NCBI RefSeq assembly: GCF_022965805.1
Contig: NC_133115.1
Span: 37,129,321-37,193,320, forward strand
Direction: 5' to 3'
DNA length: 64,000 bases
Source of the DNA: Primulina eburnea
Taxonomy: Eukaryota > Streptophyta > Magnoliopsida > Lamiales > Gesneriaceae
Of the stretch, positions 1 through 12,100 are shown piece after piece. Position 1 is the stretch's first letter. Every line of letters starts with the position of its first letter. The notes below the pieces were generated by a model. That model was not told the DNA's origin. It saw nothing but the letters and a program-made list of their open reading frames with translations, and searched no databases. The position numbers and the translations under genes were made by a program.

Positions 1-519
1 TCTTAATAATGATTAAGAAATCGAATTAGGTTCGGGTCCCCACGATAATAGTCACTGGAAACAAACCCATTCTGGTCAAAATCATATGAAACACACTTAC
101 AGCACCAACGACATAGCATGTGCCTAACTTATAATACTTGAATTTCTAAATTCTCTGCCAAGGGTAAACCTCAAAAACTAAAATAGTCCACCCACTATAC
201 CAATATTAATATTCCTTTAAGTGAAAATCTTTCTTCTAGCCCATTTACCAATTAATTGTTGAATCCATCTGTTCATGTTGATGATATTCACCTCATTAGG
301 GAGTTTGAATGATGAAATTTGTTACCATACTAGGGATGGTTTTGTCCTTGATATGTCTATGAATACCATCAGTGTCCAATATCACATTCAAATTGTCCTA
401 CATTAATTTCTCCACCATTCAGCACCTAACCAGTCGTGAGATGTGCGTTCAAATTCAGTTGTTCAAAAGTTAAAACAGGTCAAAGATTGAACCTGTGCCT
501 TAGCCATATGCACGGGAAC
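1..519. other. no gene recognised
   Basis: No long reading frame or recognisable protein in either strand. It lies downstream (in minus orientation) of the LTR at 520-766 and could be host flank or another decayed repeat. I cannot assign it. Confidence 0.4.
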
Positions 520-766
520 TGTTAGGAACAAAAGTTACAAACTGAAATTATATTGCAACTAGAATGAAAATGTTTTCCCACAGATGTACTCTGTCACAAA
601 ACCCTAGCAGAAATGCTAGTATTTCCCTAGCCAAAGCTAGTCACAGGGTACAAATTAATAACCGAATACCTGATTTACTCTCCACGCTCACATTTATATA
701 TCCTCCTCGTTTCTAGATACTTCTAAGGCATGTGAACTTGGGCCCATTATATTTGGGTTCGTAACA
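520..766 (-). repeat. 3' LTR of a decayed Ty3/gypsy-like element
   Basis: On the minus strand the block starts TGTTACGAACCC and ends CCTAACA, so it has TG...CA ends and is about 247 bp. Directly upstream on the minus strand lies a purine-rich tract (AAGAGGGTGG), as expected of a polypurine tract before a 3' LTR. A related, more diverged copy of its first about 110 bp lies at 8395-8505. The minus-strand frame running into it reads EDMADFQEGGIVTN, like the C-terminal end of gypsy polyproteins. Calling it gypsy rests on that short peptide. Confidence 0.5.
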
Positions 767-1062
767 ATACCACCCTCTTGAAAATCAGCCATGTCCTCAA
801 GGCTAGAGTTAGGAAGTTGTTTGGCCACAAGAAGAGCATCACCCCGAACTGCTTTCCTCAATATGTGATCGCATATTTGGTCTGGTATATCTTCTGTCTT
901 CTGCAATACCTCATGCATAAAGGATTCATGACTGGTTCTCGAGGCTTCAATAATTTGTAGCTGCTCATTGTAGTCCCTCCAATATCTTAATCCCCTCTCT
1001 CCACGCAGGCGATAGCATTTATACCATTGTCAGTAATGGCATCTTCCCATTTTTGACGGTTG
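767..1062 (-). mobile_element. internal remnant of gypsy-like element next to its 3' LTR
   Basis: A 74-codon minus-strand frame (694-918) runs from this region into the LTR. Its end resembles the tail of a gypsy integrase, but the upstream part has no domain I recognise. The region stops at the target duplication of the LINE (1063), and the pre-insertion sequence resumes at 7459. Confidence 0.35.
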
Positions 1063-1193
1063 TATATAGCATATATTTTTTTTTTGATAAGAAACGTAGT
1101 ATATAAATATGATAAAGTTCGTTACAATCTGCGGATAAGAAATCCACAAATGTGCTTAGTGCGTAGTGTGCTTAGCAGTTTCGAAATTTAACA

Positions 1194-4100
1194 TCATTCG
1201 AATGCAAAATTCCAATCCCTATTCAAGTCTAAAACACTGAGATGTTCATATCTCGGCTGTATCACTGTCCAGCTTGCTACTCGGAATTTGACTTTGTCCC
1301 AAGTTTCGAGGATCGAGCTCTCTTTGTCTTCAAATATTATTGCATTCCTCTCCAACCAAATGGACCACATGACGCAATGTACGACCAAAAACCAGAATGA
1401 TAAATGTTTCCTCCCTTTGGGCAGACTTGTTTCCACAGCATACATGTCTGTTGCCTTCTCCGGGACGGCCCAAACCAAACTCAAAGACTTAAAAGCCTTG
1501 TGCCAAATCTGTGCGGAAAAGTGACAATGAAGAAGCAGGTGATCTTGACTCTCCTCATTTCTTCTACATAAACAGCACCAGTTAGGATTCAATGCACATG
1601 ATGGCCATCTTCTTTGCACCTCATCATAAGTCTGCAACTTCTCCAACACCACAATCCACGAGAAGACTTGCACTTTTGGGGGAACAGAAATTTTCCAGAT
1701 ATTGGAAAAGTAAATGAATTGATTTTGATTCGAGGAAGAGAAGAAGGAATTATAGAAAGATTTGACAGTGAATATCCCCGAAGATTCCCCCAACCACACT
1801 CTATAATCGTCTCTACCCCTCTCCAACCGCACATTATGTAAGACCCCTAACATTTCAGTGAACTCAATCTCCTCCCTGTCCAACAAATTTCTTCTAAACC
1901 GGACATCCCAACGAAGGATACTGATGCCACTGTTAATGGCGACCTCAACAAAATACGAAATAGGTTTATTCTTTGAAACTGAAATCTGAAATAAGGAAGG
2001 AAATCTAGTTAAAAACGGAGAACCCCCCACCCACTAATCCTCCCAAAACCTAATAAGATTACCTCCTCTAAGCTCTCCCCTCACCATTCGATGAAAAGCC
2101 GGGAATGCTCTTGAAATACCCTTCCATGGACTTCTGTAAGTCGAGCACCTTGCCAATCCCAAATCCCAACCATTACCTTGAATACCATACAAGCTTTTAA
2201 TGACTTTCTTCCACATACTCTCCGTGTTCAATGACCCTCTCCACCACCATTTACCGAGTAGAGCTAAATTCCTTAATCGGATATTTCCCAACCCCAAGCC
2301 CCCACTGTCCATAGGTTTGCAGACTTGGTCCCATCCTACTACATGGCAGTGTTTCTCACCATCAGCCCCATCCCACAAGAAGTACCGCATCAATCGTTCC
2401 ATAATATTCCCCACTTTGTTCGGCACTTTGAAAACCGACATAAAGTATGAAGGCAATGCACTTAGAACGGCCTTGATTAGTGTAAGTCTACCCCCTCTTG
2501 ATAAAAAAGATTTTTTCCAGCTTGCTAGCTTTTTGGCCATATTGGATAGAACTGGTTCCCAGAATTCCATAGACAAAGGATTCCCACCCAAGGGAAATCC
2601 TAAGTAATTAATCGGAAAATTACCTTTGCTACACCCAATGTTCACTGCCATATCATCAGTCTCCTCATCAGTCAAAAATAATCCAACCACCAAACTTTTG
2701 TCCAGATTAATCTTCAGGCCCGACAATCTCCCAAACCTTTTAATGATGTCTACAACTTGCAGCAGGTGATTGTTAGATTGTGCGAAAAAAATTGTATCAT
2801 CAGCAAATTGTAGATGAGAGATTTTTTCCTTAAATCTCCCCACCTCAAGCCCTTGAATTAATTCATCAGCCTTTGCTTTCTCAACCATTCTTCCCATGAC
2901 ATCAACTATTAAGTTAAAAAGAAATGGTGATAGTGGATCACCTTGTCTCAATCCTCTCTCTCCTCTGAACTTGCCCATCGGCCGTCCATTAATACAAATC
3001 GAGTAGGAAACATTCGAAACACAACCCAACATCCACTTCCTCCATCTCAAACCGAAACCTTTATTCTTCAATACCAAGTCAAGAAATTGCCAATCGACAT
3101 TATCATAAGCCTTTTCCAAATCCACTTTGAATACCCATCCCCTCTTCTTAGTTTTTCGATGAAACTCCACAACTTCATTGGCAATAAGACAACAATCCAA
3201 AATTTGCCTTCCTTTGATGAACGCACACTGATTCTCTGCAACCGTATAGCTGATAACTCTTTTCAATCTGTTTGTCAAGACCTTCGACAAGATTTTATAT
3301 AAACTCGTGATCAAGCTAATAGGTCTGAAATCCCTAATTCTCATGGCATCCTTTTTCTTGGGTATTAGACATATGTATGTTTCGTTTGTCACTCCATTCA
3401 CAATTCCACTGTTGAAAAACTCATCGAACACCCTAATTAGTTCCTCTTTTACCGTTTCCCAGTTATGTTGGTAAAATGCCATCGTGAACCCATCCGGACC
3501 CGGAGCCTTAGACCCATCACTGTCAAAGACCGCCTTTTTAATCTCTTCCTCGGTAAAAGGTGACTCCAACTCATCTGCATGACTTCTATCTAGCACACAC
3601 CAATCCAGCCCCTTAGTTCATCCCCATCTTCCTCAACTATATTCTGTCCCCCTTCCTTTTTAGTATACAATCTCCTATAAAAACCCATAATTTCCTGTTC
3701 AATAATTCTTGGCTCAGTTACTCTCGATCCATCCTCCAACTCCACAATATCAATCAAAGCCTTATTTCTTCTGTTAGTGAGCAGAGAATGGAAAAACTTC
3801 GAATTATGGTCACCTGCCCTCATCCAATTGATTCTTCTTTTTTGAGATTGTATTTGAGCTTTTCTCAGCATAACCTGTTCCAACTCGCTTCTTAACCTGA
3901 TTCTCTCCTCTTTAATGGATTGAGAGCCACTCCCCGAATCCTCTAGAACGTCCATCTTTTGTATGTCCCTGGTCAGTTCCTTTATTTTATTCTCCACATC
4001 ACCAAAAACATCTTTATTCCAAGTGGATACCTCCGCTTTGATCTTCTTTAATTTATTCATGAATTTAAACCCCTCCCATCCTATACATAATCCAGCATTC

Positions 4101-4881
4101 CACCAATCCTTAACCAATTCTTTAAACTTTGGGTGTTTCAACCAAACATTTTCGAACCTAAACGGTGTAGGTCCCCAGCGCATTATATTTGTATCAAACA
4201 AAACAGGGCTGTGGTCAGAAGTGATCCTTGGTAGAACCCGTTGTCTGTAATTAGGGAATAAATCTTTCCATCCCTTTGTAATGAGAAATCTGTCAAGGCG
4301 ACAACAAATCGGATTCGCTCTAAAATTGGACCAAGTGTATTTTGCATTCAACAGTGGTGGATCGATTAGTTGCATTTCCTCTATCAATCTATCAAAGCAT
4401 CTCATACTCGTGGTCATTGAGTGGCTATTCAGTTTCTCACCCATGTTCCTTACCACATTGAAATCTCCACCCAAACACCATTTATCCCCACATATCGAAT
4501 TCAACCCTGCTAGTTCATCCCAGAAATTTTCCCTCTCTCTTGGCTTAACAGGCCCGTAAATTGCCGAGAACCACCATTTGATATCCTCATTTCCCTGTAT
4601 TTGAATGGAGACAGAGAATTCTCCAATCATATTTTCAACCACTGCCACAATTCTAGGATCCCACATTATGAGAATTCCCCCTGCTGCTCCCACTGATGGT
4701 AAACAAACCCATTCAACAAATCTCGATTTCCAAATACTAGCCACAAATTTCCAACCACCCTATCTCTTTTAGTTTCCAATATCACTACAATATCTGGTTT
4801 TTCCGTGCGTAACACACTCCTGATTACTTCTCTCCTAGCTGCTGCTCCTCCACCACGAATATTCCATGATACTATTTTCAT
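1194..4881 (-). pseudogene. LINE ORF2: endonuclease - reverse transcriptase - zf-RVT, broken
   Basis: This is the enzyme that nicks target DNA and copies the LINE RNA. In order there is an AP-type endonuclease starting MKIVSWNIRGGG at 4881, a central reverse transcriptase with the catalytic FADD motif (about 2797-2808), and a C-terminal zinc-binding zf-RVT region (CCLCRRNEESQDHLLLHC, about 1530-1600). Three breaks divide it: a frameshift near 4740, a frameshift near 3590-3596, and an in-frame TAG at 2031-2033 after FWED. Its ATG overlaps the ORF1 stop in an ATGA arrangement (4878-4881), suggesting coupled termination and restart. Not functional as it stands. Confidence 0.88.
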
Positions 4882-7130
4882 AATGTAACCCTGTCTCCCT
4901 TGGATGTTGATCCTCTCTCATAGGTCATGCCACCGACTAGCCTTTGAAATTCTCTGCTCAAGTTACCAATTGGCTTGTTAATCCCTTTCCCACAACTTAC
5001 GTCACTGTCTTTGGCTCCCTCTTCCAAACCCGGCTTAAGGCTACTCGCCTTCGCAGGCCCATAGAATTTTTCCTCGTCAACTCCCGACTTGTCATCGAAT
5101 TTATGTGACCCCCCTCCTAATAGACCACTAGACAATCCCAAGACATTGAAGGAGGATGGAAGGATACAATGAAGTTTGAAAGAATGATTAATTAAAGAAG
5201 ATTGAAATCCAGAAAATACATGTCCCCCCTCAGAGCTTGTGTTTACCGTTTTTTGTTGAATGTTGGAGACCGCATTCTTATTCTTTGGTGAGAATAATTC
5301 AGCCAAATCCTGATAATCAGCTTCTGTTGCAACAGTTTTCTCCGAATGAAGCGATAGCTGGCTGTCCGTTTCTGAGAATAACAACTCGGGCTCCCAGAGA
5401 TCCTCTATTGAACCATCAAGATCTTTCACTTTTCTACCATCCAATTCGCATAAGAACTTTGTAGGACTGTTGATACCATGGATGTGAATATCCTGGGTAC
5501 GGAGTTGATGCTCATTCTCAGGTTGATTTCTCTTTGTTCTCCTATAATACGTTTTCACAACCTTAGGCGACGACTTTTTAGTGATTACACCTCCCTCTTC
5601 ACTCTGCTGCCCCTTTATCGGCGACAAATTCATAGAACTGACCTGCCCATTCTGGAACATGTTATGTTCTTTAGGAGCGACTCGGGAAAGAATTTTGATG
5701 ACCTTGTTGCTATCACTAGAGCATGGTTCAACGTTCCTGTTTGATGGTGAGCCTTTGTTTTCCTCCCTAATTGCAGCATCCATTCTTTCTTCCCTCTGCT
5801 CAACTGTCTTACCCTTCTCATTGTGCATAACTATCGGTTCTTTGACTGCTGGTTGAACTGGTTCACAATTTTTGTGATGATTCCCTTGCCCTTGACCTCC
5901 TCTGATACCTTGTTCCAGTGATTGTACCCTGCGTATATTGTTGTTCCCCCACCCTGCCACTGTTCTCTTTCCATTCACTACTACTTGAGCATATGTAAGC
6001 TTTGCATACCTATGATAAGCTATTGGGTCAAAGGTTTCCACCCTTAGACTTATTTCTGTCATTTCCCCTTGTAGTGTTATCTGCATTCTGCTCTGAATGA
6101 ACCCTCCTTCAATACCTTTCACCTTTATTCTAGCTGCATCAAGCACCCTAGCTGATAAGGTTTCCTCACTGATTTCCATCAATCCACCGCATTTTTCCCC
6201 AATAATTTTGAAGATTTCCGGCCTCCATAGATTCCATGGTAACCCATAGATGCTAATCCAGCTATTGCAGCATTTCTCATTGATGTAAGGTGAATTAATA
6301 TCTTTCCTCCATCCCTCAAATTCCAGCGAAATTCCTCTGTCAAAGAAACCTCTTTTCAACTTCAGATAAAAGGAAAACTCAGCTGTATTGGAAGGCCACC
6401 ATACAGCTCTATTTGCTTCGAACGGGAATAAAATAACCTTCACATTAGTTGCATTCCCAAGAACCTCTTCTATATCTCCCCATGGAATGTTAACCTTTCT
6501 TTTGGTAACTATAAGAGCATCTTCCCACTTTCTACCTGCGTTTGGACTTGATCTTTCATCAATAAACTTCCCCTGTTGGCGCTGATCCAACTGAGCCATT
6601 CTTCCTACATACTTGTCTCTCCCGATTCTCTTTTCGTTTGTACCAAGAACCCTTTTATAGCTGTCTCTGTTGTAAAATCCCGTTCTCAGCTTCCCCAAAA
6701 TAATAGCGATCTTTCTCCATCCCCCATACTTGAACCCACTGGGCACAATAGTGGAAAACTTCCTGCCATGTTGGCTGTATTTAGATAGTTCCAGAAATCT
6801 TCCGCGCTTGTTCGAGAAAATCTGAATCGTGAACACCGCATTCCTACCTCGTAGTCTAAAGAAAGATTTTTCCAACTGAGAGGATTTAATAGCGTCTATG
6901 AATCTTAGTTGAATCCAGTGGGCTTCCTCTCGACTGAAGTCCAGCATGTAACACGAGTTCCTTGTTTTTTCGGACCACCAAATCGATCCTCCTCCATTCA
7001 CCAATCTCATCGTGAACACTTTTTGTTCAATCCTAATCGCTTCATCTCTACAACCTGACCTAATCACCTGAGGCTCAATGGGAGATTGCTTACTGTTCCT
7101 GATATACATCTTCGATATTGATCCCAACAA
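4878..7130 (-). CDS. LINE ORF1 protein (DUF4283-like nucleic-acid-binding protein)
   Basis: An uninterrupted 750-codon frame upstream of ORF2. In plant L1 elements ORF1 binds the element RNA. The region around residues 190-370 resembles the DUF4283 domain common in such ORF1 proteins: it has the run WISIYGLPWNLW followed by a conserved stretch ending KVKGIEG. The C-terminal half is polar and low in complexity. No obvious CCHC knuckle was seen. The stop overlaps the ATG of ORF2 by four bases. The domain name rests on resemblance only. Confidence 0.75.
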   Translation of the reverse strand: MLGSISKMYIRNSKQSPIEPQVIRSGCRDEAIRIEQKVFTMRLVNGGGSIWWSEKTRNSCYMLDFSREEAHWIQLRFIDAIKSSQLEKSFFRLRGRNAVFTIQIFSNKRGRFLELSKYSQHGRKFSTIVPSGFKYGGWRKIAIILGKLRTGFYNRDSYKRVLGTNEKRIGRDKYVGRMAQLDQRQQGKFIDERSSPNAGRKWEDALIVTKRKVNIPWGDIEEVLGNATNVKVILFPFEANRAVWWPSNTAEFSFYLKLKRGFFDRGISLEFEGWRKDINSPYINEKCCNSWISIYGLPWNLWRPEIFKIIGEKCGGLMEISEETLSARVLDAARIKVKGIEGGFIQSRMQITLQGEMTEISLRVETFDPIAYHRYAKLTYAQVVVNGKRTVAGWGNNNIRRVQSLEQGIRGGQGQGNHHKNCEPVQPAVKEPIVMHNEKGKTVEQREERMDAAIREENKGSPSNRNVEPCSSDSNKVIKILSRVAPKEHNMFQNGQVSSMNLSPIKGQQSEEGGVITKKSSPKVVKTYYRRTKRNQPENEHQLRTQDIHIHGINSPTKFLCELDGRKVKDLDGSIEDLWEPELLFSETDSQLSLHSEKTVATEADYQDLAELFSPKNKNAVSNIQQKTVNTSSEGGHVFSGFQSSLINHSFKLHCILPSSFNVLGLSSGLLGGGSHKFDDKSGVDEEKFYGPAKASSLKPGLEEGAKDSDVSCGKGINKPIGNLSREFQRLVGGMTYERGSTSKGDRVTL

Positions 7131-7458
7131 CTACTCGAAATGAAGATAAAGCTTCAGACCATTCCGATCTTATCCCGACGATCTTGAATAAAAAGAAATT
7201 GACTGAAAGCCCAAGAAATGAGGCGAACAAAAGTAACGCAGAGAATCTTGATTTTTTTTTTTTGAAAGGATTAATCGTCGGCGGCCGGCGCCGGTGACAA
7301 GGTTACCGAGGTGAGCGATTTGTCTCAGGAAGGAAAACTACTACTAGACCAAAGTAGGGGCCAGGCTGAACGAAGGGGGGGAGAGAGGGAAAACATTTCA
7401 AAAAATTCTCTCACTTCACCAAATTAAAGTTGCAGATACAACCCTATATAGCATATAT

Positions 7459-8394
7459 AGCATATCTCCGGATCCTGTACTGGTACACATTATATCCTCC
7501 AACTCCAGCTACATCCAAAATCGCCATCACTCGCCATGCAAAACACCCTACCAAACTTCACCACTACCGTATTTACTTATGCATATGTTTTGCTAATATA
7601 TGTCCAGCAAATGGCCCTTCGAATTGCAACATAGAAGCAATCCCCCTTTGTGCCAATACTTTGATAGCATCACTTGGCCTCTACAAGCTTCAGACATCTT
7701 TTTAACCAGTCTATCAAATTCACGCAGATCCATAACATTCCGCCTCAATTTCACGACAACGGAATCCATAACAACATGCCCCAATCTATTCTAAAAAACT
7801 GTGTCCCCGACAGCTGATGCAGTAGCACCTCAAGCCTGTTCACCAGGAATTTCATCCGGATAGTTGGCAGATTTATGAGTGTCTCCTGATTCATTGTACG
7901 AACCACGTGATGGGCATTTCGCTACCATAGAAATCCTTGTATTACAAGTTGCCTGAGTCAGCAAGAAGTCATACCCATTTCATTTCCTCCCACTCTGGCC
8001 ACAAACAACCATCATTTGGCCCAAAAAAATCCAGACATGAGTTCACCCTCTTCAATTCCAACAATATGTTGTTTAACTTTGTTACACATGCTCCTGATTT
8101 GATTCTCAACCCACCATCAATTCCCCTTGTAATTAAATATCTCCTGGCAGAACTTTAATTGTGTTAATGTTATCAACAAGCAGTTCCATTCTATTATCTG
8201 CAGAGTTTGAATTACCACGGCATCCTGCACTCTGTCCACTATTACCCAAATAAGGCTTCCAGCAGGCCTACACAGATTCAAACCCTCTCCATCGACAATA
8301 AAAACCACATACTGAGGGCCCAGGTCATAAAATACACCACCCAAATCAGTAAATCAGGGAGATGACTCCTTTTTTAAGAAAGGATGTTTACTTA
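7459..8394. other. decayed repeat-derived sequence, no gene
   Basis: It lies between the LINE target duplication and a diverged LTR copy. Minus-strand frames are short and full of stops. It may be the gag/leader end of the gypsy-like element whose 3' LTR is at 520-766, but I recognise no gag motif and found no clear primer-binding site. Confidence 0.3.
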
Positions 8395-8505
8395 AAGCCA
8401 AATCCACTTTCCCCGCTCACATTTATATATTCTCCCCATTTCTAGATACTTACAACTTCCAAGGGCTTGCGGACTTGGGCCCATTATGTTTGGTTCCATA
8501 ATAGG
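8395..8505 (-). repeat. diverged LTR fragment related to 520-766
   Basis: Shares with the LTR at 520-766 the blocks GCTCACATTTATATA, TTTCTAGATACTT and CTTGGGCCCATTAT in the same order and orientation. Similarity fades beyond about 8395. It could be the 5' LTR of the element interrupted by the LINE, or the remains of a second insertion. Confidence 0.5.
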
Positions 8506-8954
8506 AATTAGCATTGATAAGGTTGTGATTACAAAAATAATAATAACTAATAAAAACAAAAGTGGGAATCGCAAAGCATGAATGCATAATGGAGAAAGAT
8601 GGTATGTTCAGATGCAGAACACCATTCAATTGCACTCACCCGCACGTCCATTGGAAGACGTTTTCAACGGCATTGCAATTAAGAAGCACACTAGTTTTCC
8701 AGTCAATCCAATCACTGTTTTCTTGCAATAAAAAAGAAAAAGGAAATGAAATGTTACAGATGTTATAAATTTAAAATGCTACAAGCAAAACATTATACCA
8801 CCTCACACAAATGCAATAAAATACAGGCCCAATACAATAAAATAAATACTTCACAAATTCAACCAACATCAACATTACCCTAAGTTCAACCAAGTCAAAC
8901 ATGATGTTTTCCTGGGGAATGAAGGCTGCATGCAGGTGACATGGGTTAACTATG

Positions 8955-9140
8955 AAAAATGACAACACTGTTTTTTTTAATAGGAAAAAATAGTATATTC
9001 ATTAATTAAAAGCATTTAATTACCGCTTGCGGACAAGTGATCTCCATATTAACAAAAAAGAAAGACAAAGCCTTGCTCAAATCAATAACAAATATAACTT
9101 CAATCCCTTAATAAAGACATTTAAAAATGACAACACTGTT
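8955..9140 (-). mobile_element. 5'-truncated LINE tail with 18-bp target-site duplication
   Basis: The 18 bases AAAAATGACAACACTGTT occur at 8955-8972 and again at 9123-9140. The roughly 150-bp insert begins with poly-T on the plus strand and resembles the 3' tail of the LINE at 1077-1140 (A-rich, then a TTAC..CTGCGGATAAG-like block). This is a dead-on-arrival LINE copy in minus orientation, placed just past the last recognisable exon of the SAPS-like gene. Confidence 0.75.
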
Positions 9141-9162
9141 GGAAATATAACACTCAAAAAAC

Positions 9163-12100
9163 CTGCATAAGTCACTGAATCTCTCTGTTGTCGTTCCCTA
9201 ACTGAACAAGCTTGTTAGCAATACGAGTGAGGTGCCCAATATTCCCTATCCTGGGTGGTGTTCTACCCTCGGCCGGGATAGTTGTCTGCACGACACATTC
9301 AATAAAAAAGATTATAGTAAATGTAAATCCTAGGCAAACGAAAATTTAAGAAAATGGTAGGTACATTATGTGACAGCATGTCATAAGCAAGAAAGTTTCA
9401 AATGAAAGCCTACCTTGTTTACATCAACGGCCAAGTCAAGTTCTTCTCTGCTTCAAGGATCTTCCCACTAACATTACAATCACGAAGAATATGTTCAACA
9501 AACCAAGGATTCTTGCTCTCCAAGCAAGTGACTACAATGCGTTCTACATAATGATGTAAAAAATTATTGTATGGATACCTACAACCAAATGAAATGCAAT
9601 TTAGAGTACTCCAAATTTGTTCACCAAGTTTACAAGTATTTTCAATATTTTGGGTGGGAAGAACTTACTCAAAAAACATTTCAAAAACGTGTTTCACAGC
9701 ACCTAGGGGGATAAATTCTTTTTCTGCAACTTCACTACTAACAGCCACCAAGACTGAGATGAACTCAATAATCTGACATACACATCATAGCTCAAGATTA
9801 GATTTAGTGCCACAGAGAAGATCAATTTTTCTTGCAGATATAATTTCAAATGTCAAAAGTGGGGGATTATAGAGAGGAACTGAAGTACCGTGAAGCATAT
9901 AAAAAAAAGTAAACCATTATTGCCTTATGTAAGAAGCACTTATAGGGAAACATAACAGTTGTCTTCTCAGATGCAAGCATATAATAGAATAGGAAATACT
10001 CAATAAATTACTGAACAAAAACATCAGTCAATACACAACCAAAAAAAAATCTCACAACAATATAAACGCCTGCATCCTTTTTCAAAATAAACGATACCTT
10101 TAAGCGATGCTTTCCTAGAGGTGACTGCAATTTTCCATGCGTAGTTAACAACACATGGTCATCTTCGGATGAAACATCCAAAAGTTTGAGCAGATCACCT
10201 GACAGACAAACCAATTAACTGTATGATTGTGACACCATCAGTAATATTTGATGGCCACAAACGATTGTCTTGTTGAAACACATTTTCGCATGCTTGATTC
10301 AACAATAGTAAATTTAGTTGCACGTTTTTGATTTTTCCATTTATGTTTGTTTCGCATTTCTTTGATGTTCTTGTTCTCTCATCAATATTCATTCTCTTTC
10401 CACTTCTATCTCCAAATTAGAAGCACTTTGTCAAAATTGGAATTGTTGGTCAGGAAATTGTGAAAATGTTTTGGCCATCCAAGTAAGAGGTTTCTCACAC
10501 AAAAATAAAAAACAATCATATCACTTAAGTAGTACACAAATTAAAACTCAATGCTGAATAGGAAATTGGATTGTTCATCCAAAAAAGAAGATTCATTAAT
10601 GAGGTCTTCACAATTATAGTAAACTAACGTATATGTTAAAGGATCAAACATGAAGTATTCACAATTATTCAGGCAAAGTTTGATTTTCTTAATACTCAAT
10701 AAACAACAACAGACACATTATTATTATTAAGGTAAGCGACTGAGATTGTTGTTCCAAACCTTCAGCTAATTATCTTCCAAGTAATGAATACTGTGGTGCA
10801 CTTCTAGCAGCGTTGAAGCATTTAATCATAGAATATAACTCTCAAGTAACCATACCTAGGTTCTCCAGTATGCCTTCAACAGTTTCAGGATCGGAAGAAA
10901 TTCCAGATCCATGAGTCATCTGATGGTTATACATGTAATACATTCCAGAAGCCAACCTCTTGGGTTCTAACAAAGATATACAGACTGACAACGAGCTAAC
11001 CAAAACTGATTTTGGTTTCGAGCGCTCCAAGGCATGGTGAAACAATCTTCCAACAAAACTGTGACAGCAGCAAGCTTTCAGGCAAGGTAAGAAAAGGTGG
11101 TAAAGGATTGCAATGGAAAAAAATAGCATAGAAACCTTGGACTGGCAATTTTTGAAGCTAGTACTGGGGGAGCAAATCTAATTATTGCACAAAGTGTTTC
11201 AGCAGCATTAGCATGCACTTCAGGGCAGTCCTGCAAGTAAAGATAGCACCCACAAGAGATTTAAAAAAAACAGAGATGCTGAAAATGCACCATTCCAACT
11301 GCTATGAATAAAGCAATAAATAGATGAGCTCTCAACAGGTTTGCAGACTTTAAGCTACAAAAAAAAAACAAAATCATTTTCACATATCATTCCTCGGGCA
11401 ACTTATTTTAGCACAATAAAAAGTTAGAAAAGGAAATGCAACTTCGGTAAGAACCTTGGTAGCATCTGCAGTTGGCTTCAGAGTCTGGTGACTGAAGGTT
11501 GGCCCTAACACGGCAAACTTACAAAGGCAACAACAATCTTTAAAAAAACGCCATAGTCCAAATCTCTCGTTCATGAAAGCCAAAGGTCATAAAGGATGTG
11601 TTATGGCTTTCGAATCAAACAAACAATTTATGGACATAACAAAGATGGATTCAAAGCTAATATCACAATAGAAATGCATATTAACTAAAACAGTGAACAT
11701 TTTACAAGATAATGACCAACTCTATCCCACGAAGACGGGCAGACGGCCCCAAGAGCAAGACCAGTATTGTAACAGAAATACAGAATATAGTCTTCTCCGT
11801 CCCTAGCAATACTAAACTTATAAACTCCAGCCATAATATAACCAAGTCACCCCTTATTTATTCCCTCCCATTACAAGTACACAATCTCACCCTCTATCTA
11901 CCTTTCTTGAATCTCCTAATATAAACTTTTAATGTAGGAGGCTTTACACTATTTGAACAGTTTTATATCTCATTGTCTTGGTCCAACACACTAGACACTC
12001 TCTAAGGCTGACGGATAACAAAATAGCAAGGCTATGCAAGATCACATACACTTCCTGAAACTTACAGATGAACTGAATTTATTCACAATCATTTCCAGCA

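Larger units (their letters stand above)
1063..7458 (-). mobile_element. L1-type LINE (non-LTR retrotransposon) with 14-bp target-site duplication
   Basis: The same 14 bases (TATATAGCATATAT) lie at 1063-1076 and 7445-7458. Between them, on the minus strand, are a 5' region, ORF1 (4878-7130), ORF2 (1194-4881) and a 3' tail ending in a run of A (poly-T at about 1076-1085 on plus). That is the layout of a plant L1 with target-primed insertion. The element is near full length, about 6.4 kb. It is nested in older sequence with LTR-like copies on both sides (520-766 and 8395-8505). ORF1 is open, whereas ORF2 has three breaks, so the copy is inactive. Confidence 0.85.

Noticed and set aside
10842..11129. 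A 95-codon frame as a separate small gene
   Set aside because: It contains one exon of the SAPS-like gene plus intron translation.
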